A stretch of 64,000 nucleotides of DNA, taken from the NCBI GenBank assembly GCA_028285625.1, contig JANQOX010000025.1, positions 270,461-334,460 on the forward strand. The letters run 5' to 3'. The stretch comes from Myxococcota bacterium. Its GTDB lineage: Bacteria; Myxococcota_A; UBA9160; UBA6930. Below the pieces are notes generated by a model. It was not told where the DNA came from and ran no database searches. It saw only the letters and a list, made by a program, of their open reading frames with translations. The first letter of the stretch is position 1. Each line of letters begins with the position of its first letter. Of the stretch, positions 1-8,181 are shown one piece after another. The translations under genes were made by a program, and so were the position numbers.

Positions 1-882
1 GTCGACCAGGGGTTCGAAGCCGAGCGGCGCCAATCCGGCGAGCAACGCCTGTTGGGCCTCGGTGTGCCGGTCGACTCTCGCGGGCATTCCCTCGTCGTGT
101 ACGAGGCGAAGCCCTTCGGCCAGGCCGTAGATCGCCGAGATCGGCGCCGTATGGTGGTAGGCGCGCTCGCCGCCGTAGTAGCCGGCCAGCAGCGACACAT
201 CCATGAACCAGCTCTGCACGGGGTGGCTGCGTTCGGCGACGCGCGCGATGGCACGGTCACTGAAGCTCACGGGCGAGAGGCCAGGCGGGCACGACAGGCA
301 CTTCTGGGTGCCGCTGTAGGCGGCGTCGATGCCCCATGCATCGAGTTCGACGGGGAGACCCCCGAGCGACGTTACGCAGTCGAGCACCACCAGTGCGCCG
401 TTTTCGCGCGCGGCGGAAGCGATGTCCTCGACGGGCTGCAGGACGCCCGTCGACGTCTCGGCGTGTACGAAGGCGACCACCTTCGGTCGCGCGCGGACGA
501 TGGCGTCGCGCATGGCGTCGGGGTCGAGGGCCGTGCCCATCTCGGTCTCGACGCGCGTCACCCGGGCGCCGATGCGGCCCGCGACCTCACACATGCGCCC
601 ACCGAAGACACCCGCCACGCCGATCACCGCTTCGTCACCCGGCTCGAGCAGGTTGGCGAGGCAGGCCTCCATGCCTGCGCTGCCCGTGGCCGAGAGCGGC
701 AGGGTCATGGCGTTCGTGGTCCCGAACAGGCTTCGCAGCCCATCCTGGACCTCGTCCATCAACGAGAGGAAGAACGGGTCGAGGTGCCCGACCAGGGGCT
801 CGGCCATCGCGGCCAGCACCCGCGGATGCACGTTCGACGGACCCGGTCCGAGCAGCAGTCGCGAGGGCGGCGAGATCGGCAT
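1..882 (-). CDS. Class V aminotransferase (alanine/serine-glyoxylate type), 3' end cut by window
   Basis: PLP-dependent aminotransferase of the alanine-glyoxylate / serine-glyoxylate group. The minus strand reads from ATG at 882 for 294 codons without a stop to base 1, so roughly the last quarter is outside the window. It opens with the family-typical LLLGPGPSNVHPRVLAAM. The PLP lysine lies in SGTQKCLSCPPGL, matching the family SGSQK motif. LPLSATGSAGMEA and VIGVAGVFGGRM are the expected cofactor-binding segments. It is divergent from the small membrane gene at 933, with only 50 bases between them. The exact amino donor cannot be told from sequence. Confidence 0.9.
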   Translation of the reverse strand, partial: MPISPPSRLLLGPGPSNVHPRVLAAMAEPLVGHLDPFFLSLMDEVQDGLRSLFGTTNAMTLPLSATGSAGMEACLANLLEPGDEAVIGVAGVFGGRMCEVAGRIGARVTRVETEMGTALDPDAMRDAIVRARPKVVAFVHAETSTGVLQPVEDIASAARENGALVVLDCVTSLGGLPVELDAWGIDAAYSGTQKCLSCPPGLSPVSFSDRAIARVAERSHPVQSWFMDVSLLAGYYGGERAYHHTAPISAIYGLAEGLRLVHDEGMPARVDRHTEAQQALLAGLAPLGFEPLVD

Positions 883-932
883 GGCCGCAGCATGGCACAC
901 CGCCCGGGCTGCGCGCGCGCTAGCCTCGCCTC

Positions 933-1115
933 GTGCCGCCCTGGCGCCCCCTTCTGCTCGCGATCGCTGGCCTCGGCCTGGCCGCACTGGGCCTGTGGGC
1001 GGTCCTCACGCTGCCCGGCGACGAGGCCCAGGCACCTCCGCCGCCGCACGCGGTGATCGACGACGACTCGAAACGCGCGCTCGAGCAGGTCCTGCGCGAG
1101 AACCCCGAGCCGTGA
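933..1115 (+). CDS. Small single-pass membrane protein, unknown
   Basis: A 60-residue protein with a GTG start. Residues 5-26 form one hydrophobic helix preceded by an arginine. A proline-rich stretch (PPPPH) and a charged C-terminus (SKRALEQVLREN) follow. Its TGA overlaps the GTG of dgt (GTGA at 1112-1115), so the two are probably translationally coupled. I do not recognise a family. The tail is long enough to interact with a soluble partner, but nothing shows a function. It is retained because of the coupling and the good membrane-anchor pattern. Confidence 0.6.
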   Translation: MPPWRPLLLAIAGLGLAALGLWAVLTLPGDEAQAPPPPHAVIDDDSKRALEQVLRENPEP

Positions 1116-2266
1116 AGCCGCCCGATCGCGCCGAGCTGGAGCGTTGGGAGGAGGAGCGCCTCGCGCCCTACGCCCAGCGCTCGCAGGCTTCTGCTGGCCG
1201 CCTGGTGGCCGAGCCCGAACCGCGGCACCGGACGGCCTTTGCCCGGGACCGCGATCGCATCGTGCACAGCCAGGCCTTCCGGAGGCTCGAGTACAAGACG
1301 CAGGTGTTCGTCTACCACGAGGGCGACCACTATCGGAATCGGCTCACGCACACGCTCGAGGGCAGCCAGATCGCCCGTACCCTGGCCCGTGCGTTGCGCG
1401 TGAACGAAGAACTCGCCGAAGCCGTGGTGCTCGCCCACGATCTCGGACACACGCCCTTCGGGCACGCGGGCGAGCACGCGCTCGACGCGCTGATGCGCGA
1501 GCACGGCGGCTTCGACCACAATCGCCAGACCCTGCGCACGGTCGACCTGCTCGAGCATCGCTATCCCGACTTCGACGGGCTGAACCTGACGGCCGAGACG
1601 CGCGCGGGCATCCTGAAGCACGGCGCGGACTTCGATCACCCGGTGGCGCTGCCCGAGCTTTCCGCGAGTGCTTCGTTGGAGGCGCAGATCGCGGACATCT
1701 CCGACGAGATCGCCTACGTGAATCACGATCTCGACGATGGGCTCCGGTCGGGCCTGCTCGACCTCGAGCAGCTCGAGCAGGTGCGCCTTTGGGACGACGA
1801 GCGTCGCCGGGTCGAAGAGCGTCTGGGGGAGGCATCGACTCGCGTGCTCCAGGCCCAGACGGTGCGCGCGCTCATCGATCGGCTGGTGACGGACCTGCTG
1901 GCGCACACGGTGGCGCGGATCGAGGCGCACGGCGTGACCACGGCCGAGGCGGTTCGGGATCTGGGCCAGCCGCTGGTGGGCTTCGGTGAGGAAACGGCAC
2001 GCCAGCGCTCGGAGCTGAAGCGCTTTCTCTCCGACGAGCTCTACCAGCATCCCCGCGTGGTCCGGATGAGCCGGAAGGCGGGGCGGATCCTCGACGACCT
2101 GTTCGGGATCTACCGGGACGACCCGCGGCAGCTGCCCCGGGCGGTGCTGGCGCGATTCGACCGGGAGGGCGAAGCTCGCGCCATTGCAGACTACATCGCG
2201 GGCATGACCGACCGGTTCGCCCTGGCGGAGCACCGGAAGCTGCTCGATCCGCACGAACCGGTCTGA
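1112..2266 (+). CDS. dgt: dGTP triphosphohydrolase-like protein (HD domain)
   Basis: HD-superfamily enzyme that removes triphosphate from dGTP or related dNTPs, keeping nucleotide pools in check. 384 residues, the usual length of the short Dgt subfamily. The N-terminal region contains DRDRIVHSQAFRRLEYKTQV, a family hallmark. The metal ligands are seen in NRLTHTLEG and AVVLAHDLGHTPFGHAGE, and a further Asp lies in AQIADISDEIAY. The GTG start at 1112 was chosen because it overlaps the upstream stop and begins just before the conserved ELERWEEERLAPYA. The frame stays open far upstream, but that part has no family similarity. Confidence 0.93.
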   Translation: MKPPDRAELERWEEERLAPYAQRSQASAGRLVAEPEPRHRTAFARDRDRIVHSQAFRRLEYKTQVFVYHEGDHYRNRLTHTLEGSQIARTLARALRVNEELAEAVVLAHDLGHTPFGHAGEHALDALMREHGGFDHNRQTLRTVDLLEHRYPDFDGLNLTAETRAGILKHGADFDHPVALPELSASASLEAQIADISDEIAYVNHDLDDGLRSGLLDLEQLEQVRLWDDERRRVEERLGEASTRVLQAQTVRALIDRLVTDLLAHTVARIEAHGVTTAEAVRDLGQPLVGFGEETARQRSELKRFLSDELYQHPRVVRMSRKAGRILDDLFGIYRDDPRQLPRAVLARFDREGEARAIADYIAGMTDRFALAEHRKLLDPHEPV

Positions 2267-2312
2267 AGGTCCGGGCCCGACGGCCCGGCAGCAAGCCGCA
2301 GGTGGGGGAGAC

Positions 2313-2654
2313 ATGGGTGGCTATGCCGAGACGGCGGAGGAAGTCCGCATCGTGCTCGTGACTGCGCCGGATGAGGAGACGGCCCGGCGACTGGCCCACG
2401 CCCTGGTCGCGGAACGCCTGGCCGCGTGCGTGAACGTCGTTCCGGGCGTGCGCTCCGTGTATCGCTGGGAAGGGGCCGTGCAGGAGGACTCCGAGGTGCT
2501 GCTCATCGCCAAGAGCCACGAGGCCCGCGCGGCTGCGCTCTCCGAGCGCGTGCAGGCGCTCCACCCCTACGACGTGCCCGAGGTGCTGGCGCTGCCGGCC
2601 GCGGGAGGCAGCGCGAGCTATCTGGCGTGGCTCGGCGAGGCGGTGGCGTCGTGA
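2313..2654 (+). CDS. cutA: Divalent-cation tolerance protein CutA
   Basis: Small trimeric ferredoxin-like-fold protein of 113 residues. The motifs VLVTAPDEETARRLA, LAACVNVVPGVRSVYRWEG and HPYDVPEVLALP are those of CutA1. The role in copper or other metal tolerance is inferred for the family and not settled biochemically. ATG 2313 follows a purine-rich GGGGGAGAC. Its TGA overlaps the GTG of the next gene at 2651, the start of a coupled three-gene run. Confidence 0.92.
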   Translation: MGGYAETAEEVRIVLVTAPDEETARRLAHALVAERLAACVNVVPGVRSVYRWEGAVQEDSEVLLIAKSHEARAAALSERVQALHPYDVPEVLALPAAGGSASYLAWLGEAVAS

Positions 2655-3886
2655 GCCTCGCCGATGCGCTCGAGGCAGCTGCCAGCGCGCTGCCCGACCG
2701 AGCCGACGCGATTCGTCCCGCCAATGGCGACCCCACGCGTCTGCTCGAGCTCTTGACCGGGCAGGGCGCCGGCGCAGTCGACGCTGCCGCCGAGGTGCTG
2801 GCGTGGCTGCTCGAGAACCGCGCCGACGATGCCGAGGAGCTGGCCGAGGGATGGTCCGCGACGGCGGACGGTGCCGGAATCGTGCTGGCCGTCGACGAGG
2901 CGGGGCTGCCGAAGCCCGGCCGCAAGGCGCTCCGTCGTGTGCGCCACCGATTGCGTTCACGTGGCATCGGCGCCGACGCGGCCCCGCAGCCCGTGGTCGC
3001 GTCGCTGCCTCGCGTCGAGGACGACTTCCAGGCCGCGTTCCTCTCGGCCATCGATCCTTCGGGTGCCCGAATCGCCTACCTGGCCGAGCCGAACCCCAGC
3101 GGTGGCGTTCGAATGTTCGAGATGGTGCTCGACGATGCGCGCGGCGTGGCGGGCTTCGAGGTCTACACTGCGCCGCGCAAGAAGACGCGCGAGTTTCTCG
3201 AGAGGCTCGAATCCAGGGGTCGGCTGCCGATGGTGGCCGTTTCGCCCGATGCCGTTCGGGCCGTGGTGAACCATGCTGCGGCCCGCCAGGCGGCGGACCG
3301 CGCCGCGCCGCGAACCTTTGCCGAGTGGCGGACGCGCCTGACCGACGCCGGGGAAGAGCCGCTGCCGGGTGCCGTGGTCGCCGAGGCCCTGGGCGAAGCG
3401 ACCCGGGAGGACGGCGAGGCCCTCGGTCGCGCAGGCTCGCTGGCCGACGCCGGCGAGATCGGCCCGTGGCCGGCGAGCCCCGACGTCTTGAAGGACACGC
3501 TCGAGCGCATTCGCAGTGCGTTCGACAGCCCGCTCATCGTGTCTGACGCGACCCAGCAAGAGCAGGTCGATCGCATCCTCGACGAGACCCTCGCCGAGGT
3601 CTACGAGGGAGAGGCGGCCGCGACGGCGGCTCACCGGCTTCGCGAGTCGGCGTTCGTCTTCTGGAAGATCGAGCGCGAAGAGGATGCGCGTGCGTGTCTC
3701 GCGGCGGCCGAGCGCTTCGATGCCGGCGACCCCGCCACCAATGCGGTCGCGCGCGCGTTTCTCGAGGTGCCGCTCAAGCCGTCGATCGAGGCGCTAGCCA
3801 GCGGGGAGGCCAAGGGCGAGGCGCCGGACGGCGACGACGAGCCTCGGCTGGTCACGCCGGTGGGCGGAGGGGGGGACGCGACATGA
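2651..3886 (+). CDS. Unknown protein, 411 aa, coupled to cutA
   Basis: Not recognised. A 411-residue soluble, acidic, alanine-rich protein. GTG 2651 was chosen because it overlaps the cutA stop (GTGA). A central part (about residues 120-230) looks like a folded alpha/beta region, including RIAYLAEPNPSGGVRMFEMV and FEVYTAPRKKTREFLERL. The C-terminal half is helical and repeat-like, with tetratricopeptide-type spacing around FVFWKIEREEDARACLAAAERF. No signal peptide or membrane helix. It overlaps the next gene by ATGA at 3883, so the two unknown proteins are probably made together. Confidence 0.7.
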   Translation: MSLADALEAAASALPDRADAIRPANGDPTRLLELLTGQGAGAVDAAAEVLAWLLENRADDAEELAEGWSATADGAGIVLAVDEAGLPKPGRKALRRVRHRLRSRGIGADAAPQPVVASLPRVEDDFQAAFLSAIDPSGARIAYLAEPNPSGGVRMFEMVLDDARGVAGFEVYTAPRKKTREFLERLESRGRLPMVAVSPDAVRAVVNHAAARQAADRAAPRTFAEWRTRLTDAGEEPLPGAVVAEALGEATREDGEALGRAGSLADAGEIGPWPASPDVLKDTLERIRSAFDSPLIVSDATQQEQVDRILDETLAEVYEGEAAATAAHRLRESAFVFWKIEREEDARACLAAAERFDAGDPATNAVARAFLEVPLKPSIEALASGEAKGEAPDGDDEPRLVTPVGGGGDAT

Positions 3887-4245
3887 TCCTGGCTCAGGGT
3901 CGCTTCTGGCGCGCGGAGGCGCGCAAGAGCGGAGACGGGGTGGCGCTGTCCGTGTTGAAGGATGGGGTGCGGACGCTGAGCGGCGAGGTCTCGGAGCTCA
4001 AGGAGCTGAAGATCGACGTGCCGCTCACGGCCTGGACCCGGGTCGTGAAGAACCTGCGCTCGGACCGGAAGCTCCTGGGGGGCATCCTGCTCGACTTTGC
4101 CCGGCCGAAGGAGGCCTTGGCGTCGGCGATCGCCCACGACCGGCTCTTCCACGCGCTGCAGGACGTGGTCGCCGACACCACCACGAGTCTGGTGGAAGAA
4201 GGGCTCCTCTCCCTGGTCGCCGTCGAGGGCGACGATTCGCCGTAG
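3883..4245 (+). CDS. Unknown 120-aa protein
   Basis: Not recognised. A 120-residue protein starting at ATG 3883, which overlaps the previous stop. It has a mixed basic and acidic character (FWRAEARKSG, LKELKIDVPLTAW, LRSDRKLLGGILLDFARPKEAL). No membrane segment and no catalytic motif. It ends 11 bases before a strong hairpin, so it closes the dgt-cutA run. Partnership with the 411-residue protein upstream is inferred from coupling only. Confidence 0.65.
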   Translation: MILAQGRFWRAEARKSGDGVALSVLKDGVRTLSGEVSELKELKIDVPLTAWTRVVKNLRSDRKLLGGILLDFARPKEALASAIAHDRLFHALQDVVADTTTSLVEEGLLSLVAVEGDDSP

Positions 4246-4256
4246 CGCGGGCGGAG

Positions 4257-4293
4257 CAGGGGCCAGCGGACCGTATGGGGCGCCTGGCCCCTG
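4257..4293 (+). terminator. Hairpin after the cutA operon
   Basis: A perfect 10-base inverted repeat, CAGGGGCCAG and CTGGCCCCTG, is separated by a 17-base loop. It lies 11 bases past the stop of the gene ending at 4245. No T-run follows, as is common in high-GC genomes, so it may act as a terminator or as an RNA 3' stabiliser. Confidence 0.5.
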
Positions 4294-4456
4294 GGGGACC
4301 TGCTCTCAGACGCCCCGCTGCAGTTGAATCACGGCGGCAACGCCGCTACGACCCAGGGTCATCCCCCCGCCTTGCCGCCCGGTCGAGGGCGAGCCACGCG
4401 ACATCGACGCACAAGCGCGCCCCACGTGCGGCGCGAAACAGATCGGACACCACGCC

Positions 4457-7393
4457 ATGAGACGAGGATTCGGCCGCAGGCGGCGCCGCGGCGCCGAGCC
4501 CAGTTCAGCTGCACCCATCGAAGAGGCTTGGATCAGCCGGGTCCAGGACGCCGGCCTGGCGACATCGCTCGAGCGAACCGAGCTCGAGGGGGTGGAGCCC
4601 AGCGTCGCACTGCTTGCCCGCGTGGCGGCGCCCGCGGGCGAGGACGCACCGGGTGACGACGATGCACCCGCTCCGAGCCCGACGCCCGGGCTTTCCGTCG
4701 CCATCGCGCCGCGATCGGCCGGCGACGCGCTGCTTGCAGCGGTCGCGCTGGCGGCGTCCTCGGACTCGCCCGGGCCCGTCCTGGCCGTGGCCGAGCGAAT
4801 CGACGCGCGAGCGCTGCGACGGCACGCGTGCATCGGCGGCCTCCCCGAGGCGCCGCGACTCGCGACCGTCCACGGCGACGGCCCGGCGTTCGAAGCGACC
4901 GAGCCGATTCCGGCACCGTGGTCGCCCGCACGTCTGGCCGAGGGCCCGACGGACCCCGCACTCCGGTCGCTGACGGCCCGTGTGCTGAACGGGCTCGAGG
5001 GCCTTGCAGCCAAGCATGACGGCTCGGTCCGAAGCGCTGGCTCCGGGGTCGAACTGGTGGTTCTGGCGCGTCCGGTGGCAACGCTGCGGATCGAAGGCGA
5101 CGAGCCGATCCTCGAGATCATCGATGGTGGGAGCGAGCGCCTCGTCGTGGCCGAGGCCTCGGTCGTGGACGCACTCGATCGGGTCGAGGGGACCGTGCGC
5201 AAGCGGATGAACGACCGCCGCGTACGCGATGGAGAAGAGGGCCTGCGCGGACGTGCGCTCGGCGCGCTCGAACGCGCCGCGGGGCTGCGATTCGCCGCCC
5301 GTTGGCCGCTCTCGGGGCCCGATCCGGATGCGCTCGACCTGGCCGGAGTGGCCGAGGACGGAACGCCCGTCGTCGCCGCGGTCCGCAAGGTCTTCGGGCT
5401 GCGCGATCTGGGTGCGGTGCTCGATGCGGCCCTGTGGGTCGAGCCGTGGCTGCCCGCGCTGCTGGCCGCATCGCCTTCGCCGGTGCGCGTGGCCCGGCCG
5501 CGACTCGTGCTTGCCGCAGAGCGTGTGTCCCAGGTGGTGCGCGACGTGGCCAAGCACCTGGCACTCGAGGTGGTGACCTTCGAGCTGGCCGAGTCGGCGG
5601 GACGCGTGACGCTTCGTCCGCAGGACAGCAGCGAGGCCGCCGAGATCATCGCACCCGCCTCCCTGCCCGGGGCCCCGCTGCGCAGGCGCAGCGCCGAGCC
5701 CGCGGAACGCGAGGACGCCGGGCGCGGCGATGGCCCGCCGCGGAGCCGCGGCGGCCGCAACCGTCGGGGCCGGGGTCGCGGCCGCGGGCCGCGGGCCGAA
5801 GACTCGGGCGAAGCACGAAGTGCCGTAGCCGATGCCGCGCCGGAGGCGGACGCGAGCTCGGACGCGCCGGCAGAGCCGAGCGGACCGCGCTTCGACGAGG
5901 TCTCGCTATTCGATCTCGACCTCGAGAGCGAAGAGGATGGCGGCGGCGACGGCAGTCGGCGGCGAGGCGGGCGCAGGCGTCGCCGTGGCCGCCGGCGCAA
6001 CGGCGATGCGCCCGACGAACGCGCGGCCCGGGACGGTGAGCCAGCGGGCGAGACCGAATCCGGGTCGGACGACGAGGGGGCCCCCCGACGGAAGGGCCGG
6101 AGCCGTGGCCGTGGCGGACGCGGCCGCGGGAGTGCGAGCGAAGACCGGGGCGGCCGCGAGGCCAAGACGCGTGGTGGCGATGACGCCAGCGCCGATGAGG
6201 ACGTGGTCGACGACGACGTCCTCGAGCTGGCCGAGGCGCCGGATCTGGACGAGACGCCCGACCTCAAATACGAGGACGAAGAGGGCGCCGACGAGGAGTC
6301 CGAGCCCGAGACGGAAGCCGATCGCATCCGGCTCGAGCGCGAGCGGCGCAGGCTGGCCCGTCAGAAGGATGCAGCCCCGAGCGTCGAAGAGGTCGAGCCC
6401 GAGGCCGAAGAGGTCTTCGAATTGCCGCGCGGCCGCGTGGCGATCCTGGCCCACGCCGATCGTGAGTCGATTGCGGCTGCGGTGCTGCTGGCACGAGACT
6501 GGCGGCAGGTCGAGGGGATCTGGATCTACCCGCAGTCCGAGCTGATGACGTTCTTCCGGTCCGTGACGACGGACCTGCGGGACAACACGCCGATCCTGGT
6601 GGTCGGGTTCGACGCCCATCCCACGCGGGACGTGATCCAGGCGGCATCGCTCTACCGCGGGCGGCTGGCCTGGTACGACCACCACACGTGGGCCCCCGAG
6701 GACGAAGAGGCCATGCGGCAGGCGATCGGGCGCGACCACCTGCACCTGAAGCCCGGCGCGGGCAGCTCGCTCGCCGCGGTGCTGCCGACGTGCGCCCGCC
6801 GGAGCCGTTTCTCCGACAAGCTCGTCGATCTGGTGACCGGGCGGTTCTCGGTTCACGACCACCAGCGCTGGGGAGGGCTCTGGTGGTGGCGCCTCGGAGA
6901 TCTTGCGAGCCGGCCGGGCGAGCGTCACAACGAACTCGAGCATCTGGTCGCGGGAAGGCCCTCGGACCTGGCGCGCGAAGCCCAGCGTGCCGAGAAGCCT
7001 CCGATGCCCGAGGAGATCGCCTGGGTCGCGAGCCACGACTTCCGGCTCGTGCACTTCGGTGGGCTCTCGCTCGTGGTGCTCGACGTGCCCGTGGGTCTCG
7101 ACGTGCACCTGGCGGGTCGGCTGGTTCGCGAGCGCTACGGCGCCACGCTCTCGCTGGCACGGACCGCAGGCGACGCCGTCGTGGTGCTCGGTGCCGACGA
7201 CGTCACGGGGCGCCGCGCGGTCGACGTGAGCGGCATGGTGGCGCACCTGTCGGAGAAGTTTGCGTGGGCCCACAGCCTGCCCGACGCCGACCATGTGGCG
7301 CGCCTGCGCATCGCCGACCTGACGTCGCAGCCCGAGCGGCTCGACGACGTGGTGGCCGAGATCGGAATGGGCCGCTCGATCCTGGAAGGGTGA
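4457..7393 (+). CDS. DHH-family phosphoesterase-like protein with disordered Arg/Gly/Asp/Glu centre
   Basis: 978 residues in three parts. Residues 1-400 form a mostly hydrophobic alpha/beta region I do not recognise. Residues about 415-660 are low-complexity blocks of R/G ([17 protein letters not shown]) and D/E, resembling the RNA-binding scaffold of RNase E. Residues about 660-978 form a DHH-like domain. Motif I reads HADRES with Glu where Asp is common. GFDAH gives an expected Asp, WYDHH is the DHH signature, and VHDHQRW is a further metal-site candidate. DHH enzymes act on phosphodiester or pyrophosphate bonds; a nucleic-acid or nucleotide substrate is inference. The stop overlaps the queE GTG. 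ATG 4457 lacks a clear ribosome-binding site. Confidence 0.75.
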   Translation: MRRGFGRRRRRGAEPSSAAPIEEAWISRVQDAGLATSLERTELEGVEPSVALLARVAAPAGEDAPGDDDAPAPSPTPGLSVAIAPRSAGDALLAAVALAASSDSPGPVLAVAERIDARALRRHACIGGLPEAPRLATVHGDGPAFEATEPIPAPWSPARLAEGPTDPALRSLTARVLNGLEGLAAKHDGSVRSAGSGVELVVLARPVATLRIEGDEPILEIIDGGSERLVVAEASVVDALDRVEGTVRKRMNDRRVRDGEEGLRGRALGALERAAGLRFAARWPLSGPDPDALDLAGVAEDGTPVVAAVRKVFGLRDLGAVLDAALWVEPWLPALLAASPSPVRVARPRLVLAAERVSQVVRDVAKHLALEVVTFELAESAGRVTLRPQDSSEAAEIIAPASLPGAPLRRRSAEPAEREDAGRGDGPPRSRGGRNRRGRGRGRGPRAEDSGEARSAVADAAPEADASSDAPAEPSGPRFDEVSLFDLDLESEEDGGGDGSRRRGGRRRRRGRRRNGDAPDERAARDGEPAGETESGSDDEGAPRRKGRSRGRGGRGRGSASEDRGGREAKTRGGDDASADEDVVDDDVLELAEAPDLDETPDLKYEDEEGADEESEPETEADRIRLERERRRLARQKDAAPSVEEVEPEAEEVFELPRGRVAILAHADRESIAAAVLLARDWRQVEGIWIYPQSELMTFFRSVTTDLRDNTPILVVGFDAHPTRDVIQAASLYRGRLAWYDHHTWAPEDEEAMRQAIGRDHLHLKPGAGSSLAAVLPTCARRSRFSDKLVDLVTGRFSVHDHQRWGGLWWWRLGDLASRPGERHNELEHLVAGRPSDLAREAQRAEKPPMPEEIAWVASHDFRLVHFGGLSLVVLDVPVGLDVHLAGRLVRERYGATLSLARTAGDAVVVLGADDVTGRRAVDVSGMVAHLSEKFAWAHSLPDADHVARLRIADLTSQPERLDDVVAEIGMGRSILEG

Positions 7394-8181
7394 GCGCCGG
7401 GGCCGACGTCCCGGTCGATCTCGTCGAGGTCTTCTCGTCCGCGCAGGGCGAGGGCCTCGACGTCGGCCGCTCGACCCTGTTCGTGCGGCTGGGCGGGTGC
7501 GACCTGCGATGCGCGTGGTGCGACTCGCCGGGCACCTGGAAACCTTCACCTCAGGGGCGGATCGAAACCGCCCGAGGAAGTGGGGTTTTCGAGCCCCACG
7601 ACAACCCCGTGGAGGCGGGCGCCATCGTCGACGCGTTGCTGCACCTGGAGCCCGAGCGCCACGCCATGGTGAGCCTTACCGGCGGCGAGCCGCTTCTCCA
7701 GCCCGACGCTGTCCGCGCGTTGGCCGCCCGGCTAGGAGTGCTGGGCCCGGAGGTGATGCTGGAAACCCATGGCCTGCACGTCGAAGGCCTGCGGGCGGTG
7801 TTGGATCACCTGGACGTGGTCTCGATGGACTGGAAGCTCGCGAGTGACGTGAGGCGGGAGACGGACGCGCGTGGCGGCACACCCGCGGCCTTCCACGACG
7901 CGCATGAGGCCTTCCTCGCGGTTGCGCGCGCCGCACCGCGAGTCGTGGTGAAGGTGGTGGTGACGCAGAACAGCACGGACGAAGAGATCGACGCGGCCGT
8001 CGCGCGGATCGCGCGGACGCACCCGAGCGCGGCGCTCGTACTGCAGCCGGTGACGCCGTTCGCAGCGGTTCGCGAGCGACCGTCGGCCGAGCGGCTGCTC
8101 GCGCTTGCGCGCCGGGCCGAACGCAAGATCGAAGATGTGAGGGTCGTCCCTCAGACGCACCCGCTGATCGGAGCCCTCTAG
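7390..8181 (+). CDS. queE: 7-carboxy-7-deazaguanine synthase (radical SAM)
   Basis: Radical SAM enzyme that turns 6-carboxytetrahydropterin into 7-carboxy-7-deazaguanine in queuosine biosynthesis. 263 residues. The cluster-binding Cys triad is in GGCDLRCAWCDSPGTW (CxxxCxxC), and the SAM-binding GGE is in SLTGGEPLLQ. VEVFSSAQGEGLDVGR is the usual N-terminal substrate segment. GTG 7390 overlaps the previous stop (GTGA). The other queuosine genes are not in this window. Its TAG is shared within CTAG with the convergent transglutaminase gene. Confidence 0.92.
   Translation: MSAGADVPVDLVEVFSSAQGEGLDVGRSTLFVRLGGCDLRCAWCDSPGTWKPSPQGRIETARGSGVFEPHDNPVEAGAIVDALLHLEPERHAMVSLTGGEPLLQPDAVRALAARLGVLGPEVMLETHGLHVEGLRAVLDHLDVVSMDWKLASDVRRETDARGGTPAAFHDAHEAFLAVARAAPRVVVKVVVTQNSTDEEIDAAVARIARTHPSAALVLQPVTPFAAVRERPSAERLLALARRAERKIEDVRVVPQTHPLIGAL

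Noticed and set aside
329-1111. An extended dgt start at 329
   Set aside because: The extra 261 codons lie opposite the aminotransferase and lack similarity. GTG 1112 overlaps the preceding stop.
5700-6160. GC-rich repetitive DNA as a tandem repeat or CRISPR-like element
   Set aside because: The repeats are irregular Arg/Gly and Asp/Glu codons in frame within the DHH-domain gene. No constant repeat unit or spacer.
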